64,000 bases of DNA from DAHUXT01 sp036273675 (GCA_036273675.1 DASUHD010000093.1:1-64000), one strand, 5' to 3'; shown: positions 44,651-54,157, counted from the stretch's first letter. The notes: generated by a model from the letters alone, not told the origin. Program-made: numbers and translations.

Positions 44651-44799
44651 AGAACGACAGGCGAGATCATGCTACACACGCTCTCCTCCCGATGATCTCT
44701 TCAGTCATTTGAGTGTCGCGTCGAATCGTCCCTAATCTCGATACGATACCGTCAGGATGGCACAGTCGTGCGCTGTGCAACTCTGCAGACCTAGGAAAC

Positions 44800-45315
44800 T
44801 CAGCGGCGGGCGCGCAGACCCATAAGCGGCCAGACCCACCAGACAGCGGCGAGCAAAACGGCCACGCAGGCAGTAATGATAATCGCGGTGGTCGCGCCGA
44901 GGGTGCGCTCAGCGATGAGTTGTGTCGTCAGGATCAACGCGAGCGACAGTGGGATCAGCCCAATGATGGTCATGCGAGTCGCGAATTCGTTGAAGTGCGC
45001 CCGATCGCGGAGTGGGCGCTCGAATCGGAGTTGTGCCGCTGGAGCGCTGAGGAGGATCAGGCTGGTAATTCCACTTACAAACGCAGCCAGGTAGACCCAC
45101 TTCTCGGCGAGGGCGAGGTTGCGGAACTCATGGTCAAATGGCAGGATCAGCAGGAAGCCCGTCAATACCTGGACGCCGGGGATCAAGACACGCAATTCCT
45201 GCAACATCTCGGTAAGATCCACCTGATCCTGCGATTGCCATATGACCCGACTAGGCGTCGGCCCATCAGTGGGTGACGCGGCAGTGCGTTGGTCCACGCT
45301 GGGTTCATCGGACAT
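44800..45315 (-). CDS. DUF6328 family membrane protein
   Basis: This 171-residue protein has the family signature ELRVLIPGVQVLTGFLLILPF near residue 37 and four membrane helices. The start ATG 45315 has AAGGAG eight bases upstream. Many actinobacteria and Chloroflexi have it. The function is unknown, with possible roles in stress response. A degenerate copy of the island palindrome (TTTGCGGGCGAACAG, 45413-45427) lies about 100 bases upstream. A partial sigma-70 promoter may be nearby. Confidence 0.8.
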   Translation of the reverse strand: MSDEPSVDQRTAASPTDGPTPSRVIWQSQDQVDLTEMLQELRVLIPGVQVLTGFLLILPFDHEFRNLALAEKWVYLAAFVSGITSLILLSAPAAQLRFERPLRDRAHFNEFATRMTIIGLIPLSLALILTTQLIAERTLGATTAIIITACVAVLLAAVWWVWPLMGLRARR

Positions 45316-45412
45316 GACGCGTACTCCTTGCGAGGCCTCAACAGCGTTCGCGAGCTGTCTCGTGGGAACCAAAATCCGCGGGTACGTGCCAACCGTCCTT
45401 ATAGCACCTACC

Positions 45413-45427
45413 TTTGCGGGCGAACAG
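45413..45427. promoter_or_regulatory. Island palindrome, degenerate site 2
   Basis: TTTGCGGGCGAACAG keeps the right half GCGAAC plus AG of the GTTCGC-NN-GCGAAC palindrome. It is about 100 bases upstream of the DUF6328 gene. Confidence 0.35.
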
Positions 45428-45601
45428 TACGAGTGTAGATGCCAATCCTGACCCTATCTGTTCTCCAACGTACAGACAGATGCGTGGCATGCGCATACAC
45501 TCCCTTCATTCGGCAAAGGCTCGGAACGCGGGCTGGCGAGTACCTTCAGAAGTGACAACGTGATAACCTCTCTCTGGCGCAACAGACAAGGAGGTAGACC
45601 C

Positions 45602-45987
45602 ATGGCCGCAAGATTGAATCAACGAGCGTTCGATCATGCTAAACAGTTAGTTGAGCAAGGGAAGTTTGTGGCTGACGAGAGTGACATGTGGAGCGAGCAT
45701 CAGCCCTTAACAGAGGATGAGAACAGGTATATTGAAGAGTATGGCATTGCCGAATATGGGCAGTGGTATCTCGGCTTAGATGACTCCGAAGACGAGCACA
45801 ACAAGGAGCACTATAAATTCCCTTATGGCGACTTTAAGCAAGTTCACAGGTGCGGCGTTCTGTCTGCGGCGTTCTGTCTGCTGAAGTGAGAGCTGAACAA
45901 TACAAGTATCACGACATCGAAGACGCAGCTGCCCATCTGCATGGCATGTTAGATGGGGCGGAAGCGGCGAGCGAAAGGGGGACGTAG
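45602..45987 (+). pseudogene. Conserved small protein broken (or phased) by a 14-bp tandem duplication
   Basis: The frame from ATG 45602 (AAGGAGG upstream) reads MAARLNQRAFDHAKQLVEQG and continues through a charged body to HYKFPYGDFKQVHRCGVLSA. There TGCGGCGTTCTGTC appears twice in tandem (45851-45864 and 45865-45878), and the frame ends at 45889. Removing one copy gives a smooth continuation EVRAEQYKYHDIEDAAAHLHG and a stop at 45985-45987. That is the length and end I recall for this bacterial family. No function is known. The duplication is a recent frameshift. Confidence 0.78.
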
Positions 45988-46137
45988 CACACTCAACCAT
46001 GAAAGGCCATACAAGACCGTTCGCATCAACTCTCAAGAGGACAAGTTCTAGTGGGCGAGAACGCGGTGTACACGTTGCATACGAGGTGCGACTGCAAGTA
46101 CTAAGTGCGCCCAACCGCCCAAGTGGAGGCATGTCAC

Positions 46138-47079
46138 ATGCCCAGAGAACAGAAGAGCGAGCAGATATCGTCGCGCCCCCCACCAGGTACTGGTGACGAG
46201 CCACTAGTCTCAAGCATCCAGCAAGTTGCCGCAGGGATGCGACGTGGTACCGTCCGCAGCATCCACTATACCTTGAGCTTTGCGACTCAGAATCCGGAGC
46301 GGGGTCCGCAGGGCGCAATCGTCTTGCTGCATGACTTCCCTGGCGGGGCATTTGTCTGGGTTCGTGTGCTGCCAGAACTGGCTGCCACCGGTCGCGCCGT
46401 CTATGCCTTCGACCTGCTCGGCTATGGGCTTTCCTCCCACCCCTGGCCGTCCGATACCAGCATCTGGGGCCATGCGGATTGTCTGCTGTATGCGTTCCAG
46501 GCGCTAGGCTTAAGCGATGTTGTGCTAGTTGGGCTCGGTCTGGGCGGCGGTGTTGCGCAGGTGCTCGCAACACGGCTGTATCGCGAAGGCGTTGCTCGGC
46601 TGGCCCTGTTGAATTCCTATGCCTACGAGCACGCTTTCGCCACAGGTTGGCCCCTACCAGACATGGCGGTTTACCAGGATCCCGAGATGGCGCATCATGC
46701 CAAGCTTGAGGAGGTACTGGCCGACCTGCGTGCTACCGTTCCCAAAGGCTCAGCCAATCCACCGTCGCTCGACAACGACCGCCTTGCCGCCTACGTGGAC
46801 GAATGGAACAGCGAAGCTGGCAAGCAGTTGCTCTTTCAGCATGCCCGGCTGCTGCTCCCAGTCTATCAGAACTCGACCGCCTCGGATCTGCGCCGGCTCG
46901 AGATCCCGGTGTTGATCGTGTGGGGCGAGCTGGATACAGTGACGCCCATCACCCTTGCCACACGCCTGGCCACGGAGATCTCTGGCGCGCGGCTGGAGAC
47001 AATCCCAAACGCTGGTCACCTCCTGATGGATGACGCGCCGAGCGCTGTGGGCACGCTGCTAGTGGACTTCGCGCAGTAA
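46138..47079 (+). CDS. Alpha/beta-hydrolase-fold protein lacking the nucleophile serine (paralogue)
   Basis: This 313-residue protein closely resembles residues 76-354 of the protein at 7506 but has a shorter, non-proline leader. IVLLHDFPGGAFVW, YAFDLLGYGLSSHPWPSDTSIWGHAD, the elbow LVGLGLGGGVAQ, VWGELDTVTP and IPNAGHLLMDDAP line up. The middle elbow residue is glycine (codon 46537-46539), so it has also lost the usual nucleophile. GGAGG lies nine bases before the ATG. A copy in the island and a copy in the core suggest transfer or duplication. Confidence 0.8.
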   Translation: MPREQKSEQISSRPPPGTGDEPLVSSIQQVAAGMRRGTVRSIHYTLSFATQNPERGPQGAIVLLHDFPGGAFVWVRVLPELAATGRAVYAFDLLGYGLSSHPWPSDTSIWGHADCLLYAFQALGLSDVVLVGLGLGGGVAQVLATRLYREGVARLALLNSYAYEHAFATGWPLPDMAVYQDPEMAHHAKLEEVLADLRATVPKGSANPPSLDNDRLAAYVDEWNSEAGKQLLFQHARLLLPVYQNSTASDLRRLEIPVLIVWGELDTVTPITLATRLATEISGARLETIPNAGHLLMDDAPSAVGTLLVDFAQ

Positions 47080-47416
47080 CGATTCCGCTGCCCTCGGAGC
47101 CCACCTGGCGACTGATGGCGCCCAGCTATTTGCCTGCCTTGAGCGTGCAATCCAGACGCGCCTAACGGGCAGTGAATGAGCGCTTGGAGCGGGAGGGCTG
47201 CTGGTGCTACCATGAGACATACCTCACGAATCCTGACAAAGCAGCATGATTAGGTATTAGATCATGTCGCACAGCAGGCGGCTTGGATTCAGCAGCATCT
47301 AGTCAAGTCTCGACAGTATCACCATCCCCGATCGACATTGAGGCGACCGCTTGTGGATGTTACCAACTCATCCCCGAAAGGGTTTGATCGCATGCTCGAA
47401 CAGGATGAGGTTAACC
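47080..47416. other. 337-base gap, nothing recognised
   Basis: Short frames only. No repeat, hairpin or RNA gene stood out. Confidence 0.45.
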
Positions 47417-47653
47417 ATGCGTACCTTCGTGTTACTGCGAGAGGAAGACGTCTCGGGCGTTTCAGGCGTTGGGATCGTTGCAGAGGTAGTCGAGTTCACT
47501 ACTGGCAAAACGGTTGTGGCTTGGCAAATTCCGTACTTCTCTGTGGAAGTGCATGATACGCTTGAAAGCGTAGAGCGTATCCATGGACATGGCGGGAAGA
47601 CGAGATTGGTACCCTCAGCCAAACACCCACACGCACCGAGCGTTTCCCTATAG
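47417..47653 (+). CDS. Small hypothetical protein (78 aa)
   Basis: MRTFVLLREEDVSGVSGVG opens a compact beta-rich protein with TTGKTVVAWQIPYFSVEV and DTLESVERIHGHGG. Its composition is well balanced and protein-like. I believe similar small proteins exist in Chloroflexi and actinobacteria, but no function is known. ATG 47417 is chosen because GAGG lies a short distance upstream. No partner gene is near. Confidence 0.6.
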   Translation: MRTFVLLREEDVSGVSGVGIVAEVVEFTTGKTVVAWQIPYFSVEVHDTLESVERIHGHGGKTRLVPSAKHPHAPSVSL

Positions 47654-48026
47654 TCTGCGCTGTTGGTAGTGGTACAAGCATCCGATTACGGTGGCAGGCT
47701 AATTGCTCAGTAGGTTGACTCTCTGAACGACGGCGGCCCAATGCGACGCGAAGTATACCTGCTCTGCCCAGCGTGCTAGAGGCGCCCCCTGTGTCTGTGG
47801 TTAGATTGTGAAGGAGACGTAAAGTGCAATCGCGCTAAGACCTAAGAACGTCACTCCGTTGCACGACAACCACAGGTGAGTCGTAAGGCCGCCTGCTGAT
47901 GCCAGCGTCACCTTTATTCCATCTCTAGCAGAGCGCGGCCGATCCTGCTCCACGAGATTGCGATGCGGTCGAACAGACGTCGCCAAGACATCCCGTCTTT
48001 CACGATTTGCGCCGCGATGATGGGTT
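47654..48026. other. 373-base gap, nothing recognised with confidence
   Basis: The minus strand has a frame ending at 47801 whose last 30 codons encode a hydrophobic segment, but the upstream part is poor. No other feature stood out. Confidence 0.4.
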
Positions 48027-48599
48027 TCAACCGGCGCCCGTCGACTCAGTCTCCTCGACGGCCTCAGCGTAGATTTCAATCTTGATGGTATCGCCTACAA
48101 GAACGCCGCCAGCTTCCAACGAGACGTTCCAGTTCAGGCCGAAGTCTTTGCGGTTGATCGTGGTCTTAGCCTCGAATCCGGCGACATGGGTGCCAAATGG
48201 GGTTGTCCCGTGGCCCGTGAGTTCTGTGTCCAGTTCCACCTCGCGAGTAACTCCATGGATCGTGAGATCACCCACCACTCGCGCATGGTCGCTTCCGAGC
48301 ACCTCGACGCGAGTGCTCTTGAATGTGATTGTAGGGTACTTCTCGACATCTAGGAAGTCGGCGGATTTCAGGTGTGCATCACGGCGACCATCCCCCGTAT
48401 GGAGGCTCGCCGCATCGATATCCGCCTCCACGGAGGAGCGAGATGGATCTGCCTCGTCCAGCCTGAGGGTGCCATGTACGTCGGCGAAGCTGCCCTTGAC
48501 CGTCGCGAACATCATGTGCTTTACGGAGAACTCGACGCGCGTGTGTGCCGGGTCGAACTCCCAAGTCGTCAGTCCCACACTCGGGCTGGATGACACCAT
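48027..48599 (-). CDS. YceI-family protein
   Basis: This 190-residue protein has the lipocalin-like YceI fold: TTWEFDPAHTRVEFSVKHMMFATVKGSF at the start, DEADPSRSSVEADIDAASL, DGRRDAHLKSADFLDVEKYPTITFKS, GDLTIHGVTREVELD and NRKDFGLNW. Family members bind isoprenoid or polyprenyl lipids; it is often periplasmic, but no signal peptide is seen here. ATG 48599 has GGAGGG six bases upstream. It lies close to the monooxygenase-domain gene, separated by about 75 bases and in the opposite order of transcription (same strand, downstream). Confidence 0.88.
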   Translation of the reverse strand: MVSSSPSVGLTTWEFDPAHTRVEFSVKHMMFATVKGSFADVHGTLRLDEADPSRSSVEADIDAASLHTGDGRRDAHLKSADFLDVEKYPTITFKSTRVEVLGSDHARVVGDLTIHGVTREVELDTELTGHGTTPFGTHVAGFEAKTTINRKDFGLNWNVSLEAGGVLVGDTIKIEIYAEAVEETESTGAG

Positions 48600-48673
48600 A
48601 GCGATCCCTCCAATCAACTAACCTACCCATGATCAATCCTATAATCAGTGGCTGCGCCACGCGGCCCTCGAAC

Positions 48674-48973
48674 TTAGGATTGAACGCTCACCTCATACGT
48701 CTCGCGGACCGGGGCTCCGGCAAATACGCCGACACCGGCGAACTTCGCGATCTGCTCCTGGTAGTATCCGCTCTCCTCGCTTGCGTTCAGATCGGCCTCC
48801 GTCTCCCACAGACTCAGCGATACGAACTTCCCTGTTCGGTGGTCGGTCAGTAGGAACGCGCCTTTGAAGCCACGTTGTGCCTGAGCAGCGGGCAGCACCG
48901 ATCCTTTGAAGATAGTAATCGCTTGCTCGGCCCTACCTGGTGTGAGCTGGACAATCACCATACGTGCATGCAT
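48674..48973 (-). CDS. Antibiotic biosynthesis monooxygenase (ABM) domain protein
   Basis: This 99-residue single ABM domain has MVIVQLTPGRAEQAITIFKG, QRGFKGAFLLTDHRTGKFVSLSLWETEADL and a C-terminal YYQEQIAKF helix. Proteins of this type form ferredoxin-like dimers. Some are heme-degrading or quinone-related monooxygenases, many are uncharacterised. It is upstream of the YceI gene on the same strand and may be co-transcribed with it. Confidence 0.8.
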   Translation of the reverse strand: MHARMVIVQLTPGRAEQAITIFKGSVLPAAQAQRGFKGAFLLTDHRTGKFVSLSLWETEADLNASEESGYYQEQIAKFAGVGVFAGAPVRETYEVSVQS

Positions 48974-49096
48974 GGTTCACCTCATTGCTTCAAAGTACCT
49001 CGAATTGCGCTCGAGGTTATTGGTGTTACTTGAGCTCGGTGCTTCCGGTAGACGCGATATCGGTGTCCACCATACGCGCCTCATCCACCTGCAACA

Positions 49097-49186
49097 CTAG
49101 CCATCGGAGCCGGGCAGTCCGTCGATGATGTCTACGCCTCAGTCGATCAGCCGCCCGATGAGGTGATCGGCCGTCGTCGTCGCCAT
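49097..49186 (-). pseudogene. N-terminal remnant of a TPP-dependent enzyme
   Basis: From ATG 49186 the frame reads MATTTADHLIGRLID, stop, then GVDIIDGLPGSDG, stop. This matches the start of pyruvate-oxidase/acetolactate-synthase-like enzymes (…LI-R-L-DWGV-TIFGLPGDG…), with a stop codon TGA where tryptophan TGG is usual. Only about 29 codons remain. The upstream bases keep a decayed coding look. Confidence 0.6.
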
Positions 49187-49385
49187 TGCCTTCCCGTTCT
49201 ACAAGGGGGACGAGCAATGAAGACGATGGCCCACCTGGCGCCGTCATCGGCCGCCCTGAGTACGAAGTGAATTCCTTCCAACTCCTGCCGACCCCGCTTT
49301 GTCTCAATGGTTGCTCGCCCAGCATGTCGACGCGCGTGTCTAGGGGTTTATGAGTATGTCTCTTTTGCATCGTTGGGCCGCGTTC

Positions 49386-49787
49386 TCAATATAACTGGCG
49401 GACTGCCAGGGCGATAGCGTCGAGCAGATCAGCCCAGCCATCGCTATCGGAGGCATCGGCTGGCACCTCTACAAGTGGCACAGCCAGTTCAGCGCAATAT
49501 CGTTCAACATCAGCAGGTAGGTCGTCAGGTAATCCGTCGAGCAGGATGTAGGCGTGGCGCCGTCGCAAAACATCATTGTCTGCCACAGCACTCAGGAAAT
49601 CCGAGACGCCCATCTGCCCCATCGAATCCCGCAGCAGAACCACCATTGGTTGTGCATCATCAACCAACAGTTGCAACCCAGTGCTGCCATCAGGCACCGC
49701 CACCACGTCATAGCCAGCTGGCCGAATCCTCTGAATGGCGCCTTGATAGAGACCTTCGTCTTCGCCAGTAATCAGTACCCAGGCCAT
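49386..49787 (-). CDS. Receiver-like protein without the phospho-acceptor aspartate
   Basis: This 133-residue protein has the receiver pattern VLITGEDEGLYQGAIQRIRPAGYDVVAVPDGSTGLQLL, then PMVVLLRDSMG where a CheY-like protein has (V/L)LLD-x-x-MP. The acceptor position is arginine. Later strands (AYILLDGLPDDLP, LAVPLVEVP) are kept. It is probably a signalling pseudo-receiver that binds partners without phosphorylation. ATG 49787 is chosen over an upstream start. It lies downstream of the ClpC gene on the same strand, about 135 bases away. Confidence 0.6.
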   Translation of the reverse strand: MAWVLITGEDEGLYQGAIQRIRPAGYDVVAVPDGSTGLQLLVDDAQPMVVLLRDSMGQMGVSDFLSAVADNDVLRRRHAYILLDGLPDDLPADVERYCAELAVPLVEVPADASDSDGWADLLDAIALAVRQLY

Positions 49788-49923
49788 CTCGGTTCTCCCA
49801 TTACTCGCGACACGTGGTGAGGCCCGACCTGCCATGAGCGGTCTGTCTGCATGCCTGAGCGACGGTTCCTACGGAATCAAATGTACTATTTGCTCAGGTT
49901 GTGCAGAGGTATTTTCAGGACAC

Positions 49924-52596
49924 TTACGGCTTCGCCATGTCCGGAGTGTCGTTCGTGTCGTCGCGTCGGCTCTGTGGTAGATGTCGGGGGACGGATCGGT
50001 GGGCATGGCCATCGTGTCCATCCCCAGAACCCTCCTCCTTTTCGCTTGCTTTATTGGTCGCTTTCGTCACATGAGACGCATCTTTGCCATGACGCGCGCC
50101 TGCTCGTGTGGGCTTTCCCTCCGAGGCGATTTCGTCTTGGTTATCCGCGACCGTGAAAGTAAGTTCGCCCGCTCCCTCATCCACCCGCACGCGTTGCCCG
50201 CTACGCAGTTGACCGTCCAACAGCATTCGGGAGAGCGGGTTGTCCAACTCTCGTTGAATCGCACGACGTAGCGGACGAGCGCCAAATTCACGTTGGAAGC
50301 CGCGATCAGCGAGCCAGTCCACAGCGGCTTCCGTCACCTCTAGGGCAATATCTTGGGCATGGAGGCGGCGACGTGTCTGTTCCAACAGCAATTGCGTAAT
50401 TTGTCGCAACTGCGGGCGTTCGAGGCCGTGGAAAACGATGACCTCATCAATGCGATTGAGAAACTCTGGCCGGAAGTGCTCACGCAGCAGTTGCATCAGC
50501 CACTCGCGAATGGTGTCGAGCGACTGACCGGAACTGGTTGTGGCGAGGATGCGATCCGCACCGAGGTTGCTGGTCATGATGATGACCGCGTGGCTGAAAT
50601 CGACCGTGTGTCCCTGACTGTCGGTCAGCCGACCGTCGTCGAGGATCTGGAGCAGAATGTTAAAGACATCGGGGTGAGCCTTCTCGATCTCGTCGAGCAG
50701 CAGCACGCTGTAGGGGCGTCGACGAATCGCCTCGGTAAGCTGGCCAGCTTCCTCATATCCAACATATCCTGGTGGCGCACCCACCAGCCGACTCACGGTA
50801 TGTCGTTCCTGATACTCGCTCATGTCCAGCCGCACCATACGGTCCTCATCGCCGAAGAGCGCCTCCGCGAGGGTACGGGCTAACTCGGTTTTGCCTACTC
50901 CAGTCGGCCCCAGGAACAAAAACGATCCGACTGGCCGGCGCGGGTCAGAGAGGCCAGCGTGCGCTCGCCGAACAGCCTCTGCCACGGCCTGCACCGCCTC
51001 GTCCTGGCCAATTACTCTGGAGTGCAGCCGATCCTCCAAACGAAGCAATCGATCGCGCTCTTCCTGCGTCAGTTGCGAGACAGGAATGCCAGTTGCTCTC
51101 GAGACGATGTCGGCGATGTCCTCAGAAGTGACCTCGGGGATCTCTGAACGCTTCTCGGGAGCGGTTTTGAGATGCGACTGCAACTGCTGGATCTGTTTGC
51201 GTACCTGATCGGCACGCTTGTAGTCCTCCGCAGCCACTGCGGTATCCTTCTCACGTTGCAGCGCGGCCAGCTGTCGCTCCACGTCACGTTCGTCCGCGGG
51301 TGCTGTGCGGGCGCGTAATCGTACCCGAGCGCTGGCCTGATCGACCAAGTCAATGGCTTTGTCGGGAAGAAATCGGCCGGTGATATATCTGTCGGACAGC
51401 TCGGCAGCGGCGACCAACGCCTCGTCAGTAATGCGAACTTGGTGATGGGCCTCGTAGCGGTCACGCAGCCCTCGCAAAATCTCGATGGTATCGTCAATGG
51501 TGGGTTCTGACACCAATATCGGCGCAAACCGGCGCTCCAGCGCTGCATCCTTCTCGACGTTCTTGCGGTATTCCTCGACCGTAGTGGCGCCGATGACATG
51601 AAGTTCGCCACGAGCCAGAGCGGGCTTGAGCATGTTGCTAGCGTCCATTGCGCCCTCGGCGGCGCCTGCCCCAACGACGGTATGCAATTCGTCGATGAAC
51701 AGGATTACCTCACCCTCATGGGCGCGCACTTCGTCGATAACTGCCTTGAGACGCTCTTCGAATTCACCACGATACTTCGTGCCGGCAATCATTCGGCCAA
51801 GGTCAAGCGCGATGACGCGCTTATCCGCCAACGTGGTCGGGATGTCGCCGTTGACAATTCGCTGTGCTATACCCTCAACGATGGCAGTCTTGCCGACGCC
51901 TGGATCGCCGATGAGCACCGGATTGTTCTTGGTGCGGCGCGACAGCACCTCCATCGTCTGCTCAATCTCGTTCTCGCGGCCGACTACCGGGTCGAGGCGT
52001 CCTTCGCGTGCCTCCGCAGTGAGGTCTCGACCATATTGGTCGAGGGTTGGGGTGCTATTCGCGTTAGGGCGTCCTGGTTTCGTCGCGGGACGCAACCCAT
52101 CGGTATTGACCTGGGACGCGTCCAATATCTCGCCGCCGAGGGTATCTGTGTTGTCGGCCAGGGCCAGCAGAATGTGCTCAGGTCCGATGTACGACGCACC
52201 CGCAGCCTGTGACTGCGTAAGTGCATCTAGCAGCACCCGTTTGGCGGCTGGACTCAGAGAGGTCACCTCACCTCGCGGCGAACCGCGATCGGCCGCCTGC
52301 TTAATGCGGTGGGCTAAGGCAGTTGTGTCTACGCCTGCCTGTCGAAGCAGTTCTCGGGTTGAAGGCACTTGGGTGCTCGCCCACAGCAAATGAACGGCGT
52401 CCAGCTCTGGATTGCCCCAGGCGGCTGCTTGGGTGGCAGCGCGCGCCAGCAGATCGCGGGCCTGCTCGTTCAGGAGCTGCGAGAGATTCACCTGTTGGAC
52501 ACGACGGGTTGGTGTCTGACCACCGAAGAATCGCTCGAACGCATCGCCGAAGGGACTGCCGCCAAAGCTGCCCCAATCAAAGGGATCGAGTGTCAT
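49924..52596 (-). CDS. clpC: ClpC-type AAA+ chaperone/unfoldase
   Basis: This 890-residue protein has a Gly/Phe-rich leader, a Clp_N domain at about 35-180, and NBD1 with Walker A GDPGVGKTAIVE and Walker B VILFIDELHT. A UVR-like linker (AVAAEDYKRADQVRKQIQQLQ) follows, then NBD2 with GPTGVGKTELA and VLLLDEIEKAHPDVF, and a ClpB_D2-small domain. The short UVR linker instead of a long coiled middle domain supports ClpC over ClpB. It feeds unfolded proteins to ClpP or acts as a disaggregase. The His/Lys-rich 60-residue tail is unusual. It is close to other stress genes. Confidence 0.93.
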   Translation of the reverse strand: MTLDPFDWGSFGGSPFGDAFERFFGGQTPTRRVQQVNLSQLLNEQARDLLARAATQAAAWGNPELDAVHLLWASTQVPSTRELLRQAGVDTTALAHRIKQAADRGSPRGEVTSLSPAAKRVLLDALTQSQAAGASYIGPEHILLALADNTDTLGGEILDASQVNTDGLRPATKPGRPNANSTPTLDQYGRDLTAEAREGRLDPVVGRENEIEQTMEVLSRRTKNNPVLIGDPGVGKTAIVEGIAQRIVNGDIPTTLADKRVIALDLGRMIAGTKYRGEFEERLKAVIDEVRAHEGEVILFIDELHTVVGAGAAEGAMDASNMLKPALARGELHVIGATTVEEYRKNVEKDAALERRFAPILVSEPTIDDTIEILRGLRDRYEAHHQVRITDEALVAAAELSDRYITGRFLPDKAIDLVDQASARVRLRARTAPADERDVERQLAALQREKDTAVAAEDYKRADQVRKQIQQLQSHLKTAPEKRSEIPEVTSEDIADIVSRATGIPVSQLTQEERDRLLRLEDRLHSRVIGQDEAVQAVAEAVRRAHAGLSDPRRPVGSFLFLGPTGVGKTELARTLAEALFGDEDRMVRLDMSEYQERHTVSRLVGAPPGYVGYEEAGQLTEAIRRRPYSVLLLDEIEKAHPDVFNILLQILDDGRLTDSQGHTVDFSHAVIIMTSNLGADRILATTSSGQSLDTIREWLMQLLREHFRPEFLNRIDEVIVFHGLERPQLRQITQLLLEQTRRRLHAQDIALEVTEAAVDWLADRGFQREFGARPLRRAIQRELDNPLSRMLLDGQLRSGQRVRVDEGAGELTFTVADNQDEIASEGKPTRAGARHGKDASHVTKATNKASEKEEGSGDGHDGHAHRSVPRHLPQSRRDDTNDTPDMAKP

Positions 52597-52702
52597 GGTC
52601 TTAACCTCCTCGTCGCTCGTCTGGTGAAAATGCCTGCATGAACTTGCTGACGCGAATCTGGTGCGCGTATATGCTGCTGGGTGTTGTTATGTTGCTTGGG
52701 TT

Positions 52703-52734
52703 ACTCCCTGAATGCGGCCCCTCTTTCAGGGAGT
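52703..52734 (-). terminator. Perfect 10-bp stem after the BON gene
   Basis: ACTCCCTGAA and TTCAGGGAGT pair exactly around a 12-base loop, starting 10 bases after the BON stop. No U-tract follows, so it may act by structure, factor-dependent termination, or as an upstream element for clpC. Confidence 0.5.
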
Positions 52735-52743
52735 GTCACGTGC

Positions 52744-53421
52744 TTACAGCTTTATCGTGATGTTGTTTTCAACTGCGGTGACGCCTGGTGCTGACCACGC
52801 AGCCCGTTCCGCCTCTTGTCGCTCCGCCCAAGAGCGTACGCTGCCGCGCAGGATGACCTTGTTGCCCTCCACCTCGACTTTGATCTGCTGCGCATCGGTC
52901 TCAGCGTTGCGCACCAGAGCATCTTCGACTTTCTTCTTGAGATCCGCAGCGGAGGGTTTAAATCGCGGATGGACCATAATGAGGTTGCTCACCCCACGGA
53001 CACCAGAGAGGCGGCGTACGACTCGCTCGGCATCCTCTTTCTGGAACTGCCAATCGACGTCGCCTTCAAGCGTGATCCAGCCTTTCGAGACGGTTACTTT
53101 CAACCGCTCGATTGGCACGAAGGCATCCCATTCGAGCGCCCGGGTCGCTGCGGCGGCAATATCGGCATCTGTGCGCTCGGACGCACTGGGCAAGCGTACC
53201 TCAATGTCGTTGGCCACCGCTTTGACACCGCGCACGCGATGGGCCGCGTCTTCCGCCGCCCACTTCTTCGTATAGGTATCTACCCAACCTGTGAGTGTCA
53301 CAATGCCGCCTTTGACGGCGACGCCGATCTCGTTGGGTAATACGCGGGCATCCCACTTCAACTCTTCCAGCACATCCTGCTGGATCTGTTCATCGGTCCT
53401 TGTCATCGTTGCAGTTGCCAT
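52744..53421 (-). CDS. BON-domain protein (three BON domains)
   Basis: This 225-residue protein is made of three tandem BON domains of about 70 residues (starting near 10, 85 and 155), each with a (V)xGGIVTLTGxVD-type strand (GGIVTLTGWVD, KGWITLEGDVD, GNKVILRGSVR). BON domains occur in the OsmY family and may bind membranes or phospholipids under osmotic stress. No signal peptide is seen. It is on the same strand as clpC, 150 bases upstream. A palindrome (53710) lies about 290 bases upstream. Confidence 0.88.
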   Translation of the reverse strand: MATATMTRTDEQIQQDVLEELKWDARVLPNEIGVAVKGGIVTLTGWVDTYTKKWAAEDAAHRVRGVKAVANDIEVRLPSASERTDADIAAAATRALEWDAFVPIERLKVTVSKGWITLEGDVDWQFQKEDAERVVRRLSGVRGVSNLIMVHPRFKPSAADLKKKVEDALVRNAETDAQQIKVEVEGNKVILRGSVRSWAERQEAERAAWSAPGVTAVENNITIKL

Positions 53422-53709
53422 TATCGATCCCCCCTAATAGAGTCGTGACAGGATCTTGTGGTGTATCGATGTCACGTCTTTTTGCCTTTTCCTTCTTGGT
53501 CGAACTCCAACGTTTCCTTTCACTTCCTCTTGCCGAAACTTCTACCTGTCCGACCCCCTTCCTGTCAGATAGCTCTACTAAACAAGACGGCGTTGTAAAA
53601 TAAGGTGGCGGGCACTTTAGCGCAGTGGGAAATGCTATTTGACCAGCATGCCGTGACCTCAGGAATGACACCCGCCTACGAAGTGTATATGAATGCCTTA
53701 CGTGCGTCT

Positions 53710-53723
53710 GTTCGCAGGCGAAC
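53710..53723. promoter_or_regulatory. Island palindrome GTTCGC-NN-GCGAAC, site 3
   Basis: GTTCGCAGGCGAAC, flanked by CGTCT and AAACG, differs from sites 1 and 4 only in the two central bases. It lies about 290 bases upstream of the BON gene. Confidence 0.5.
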
Positions 53724-54157
53724 AAACGCGCTGAAACGCTTTGCCGTTTGCCTGCTCCCGTGACCGGCACCAACGTGGTGGAGTACTGAACATACGAGCC
53801 GCGTAAAGTGCAGCGGATTTGTTATTCTGTAGTCTTGCGCTGTCCTGACACTGAAATACCTGTGCACACGTCGCGCCGTGCTACCGCTACGGACCTGACA
53901 AAATCATGATGTTGAGGCGATTCGTCAGTGCTAATTCAACCTGCTCCTCTGGTTCCAGAATCTACGCGCAAACAGGCATACAGGACTCGATTCTTTCCAT
54001 TCCACGAAGTGTCGTACCCACGGCTTGCCACAAGCGACACCCTCCGTAGGCGGCACATTTTATGCGGGTAGAAAGCCGTAATCTCCTACTTTGTAATCGT
54101 GTGCCCAATTTGCGAACGCTTTGGCTGCCAAACGTTGTCCTATTCCTATCAGATCCG

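Noticed and set aside
47801..48079. 92-codon minus frame ending in a hydrophobic segment
   Set aside because: Only the last 30 codons look plausible; the beginning overlaps the YceI gene and is very Arg-rich.
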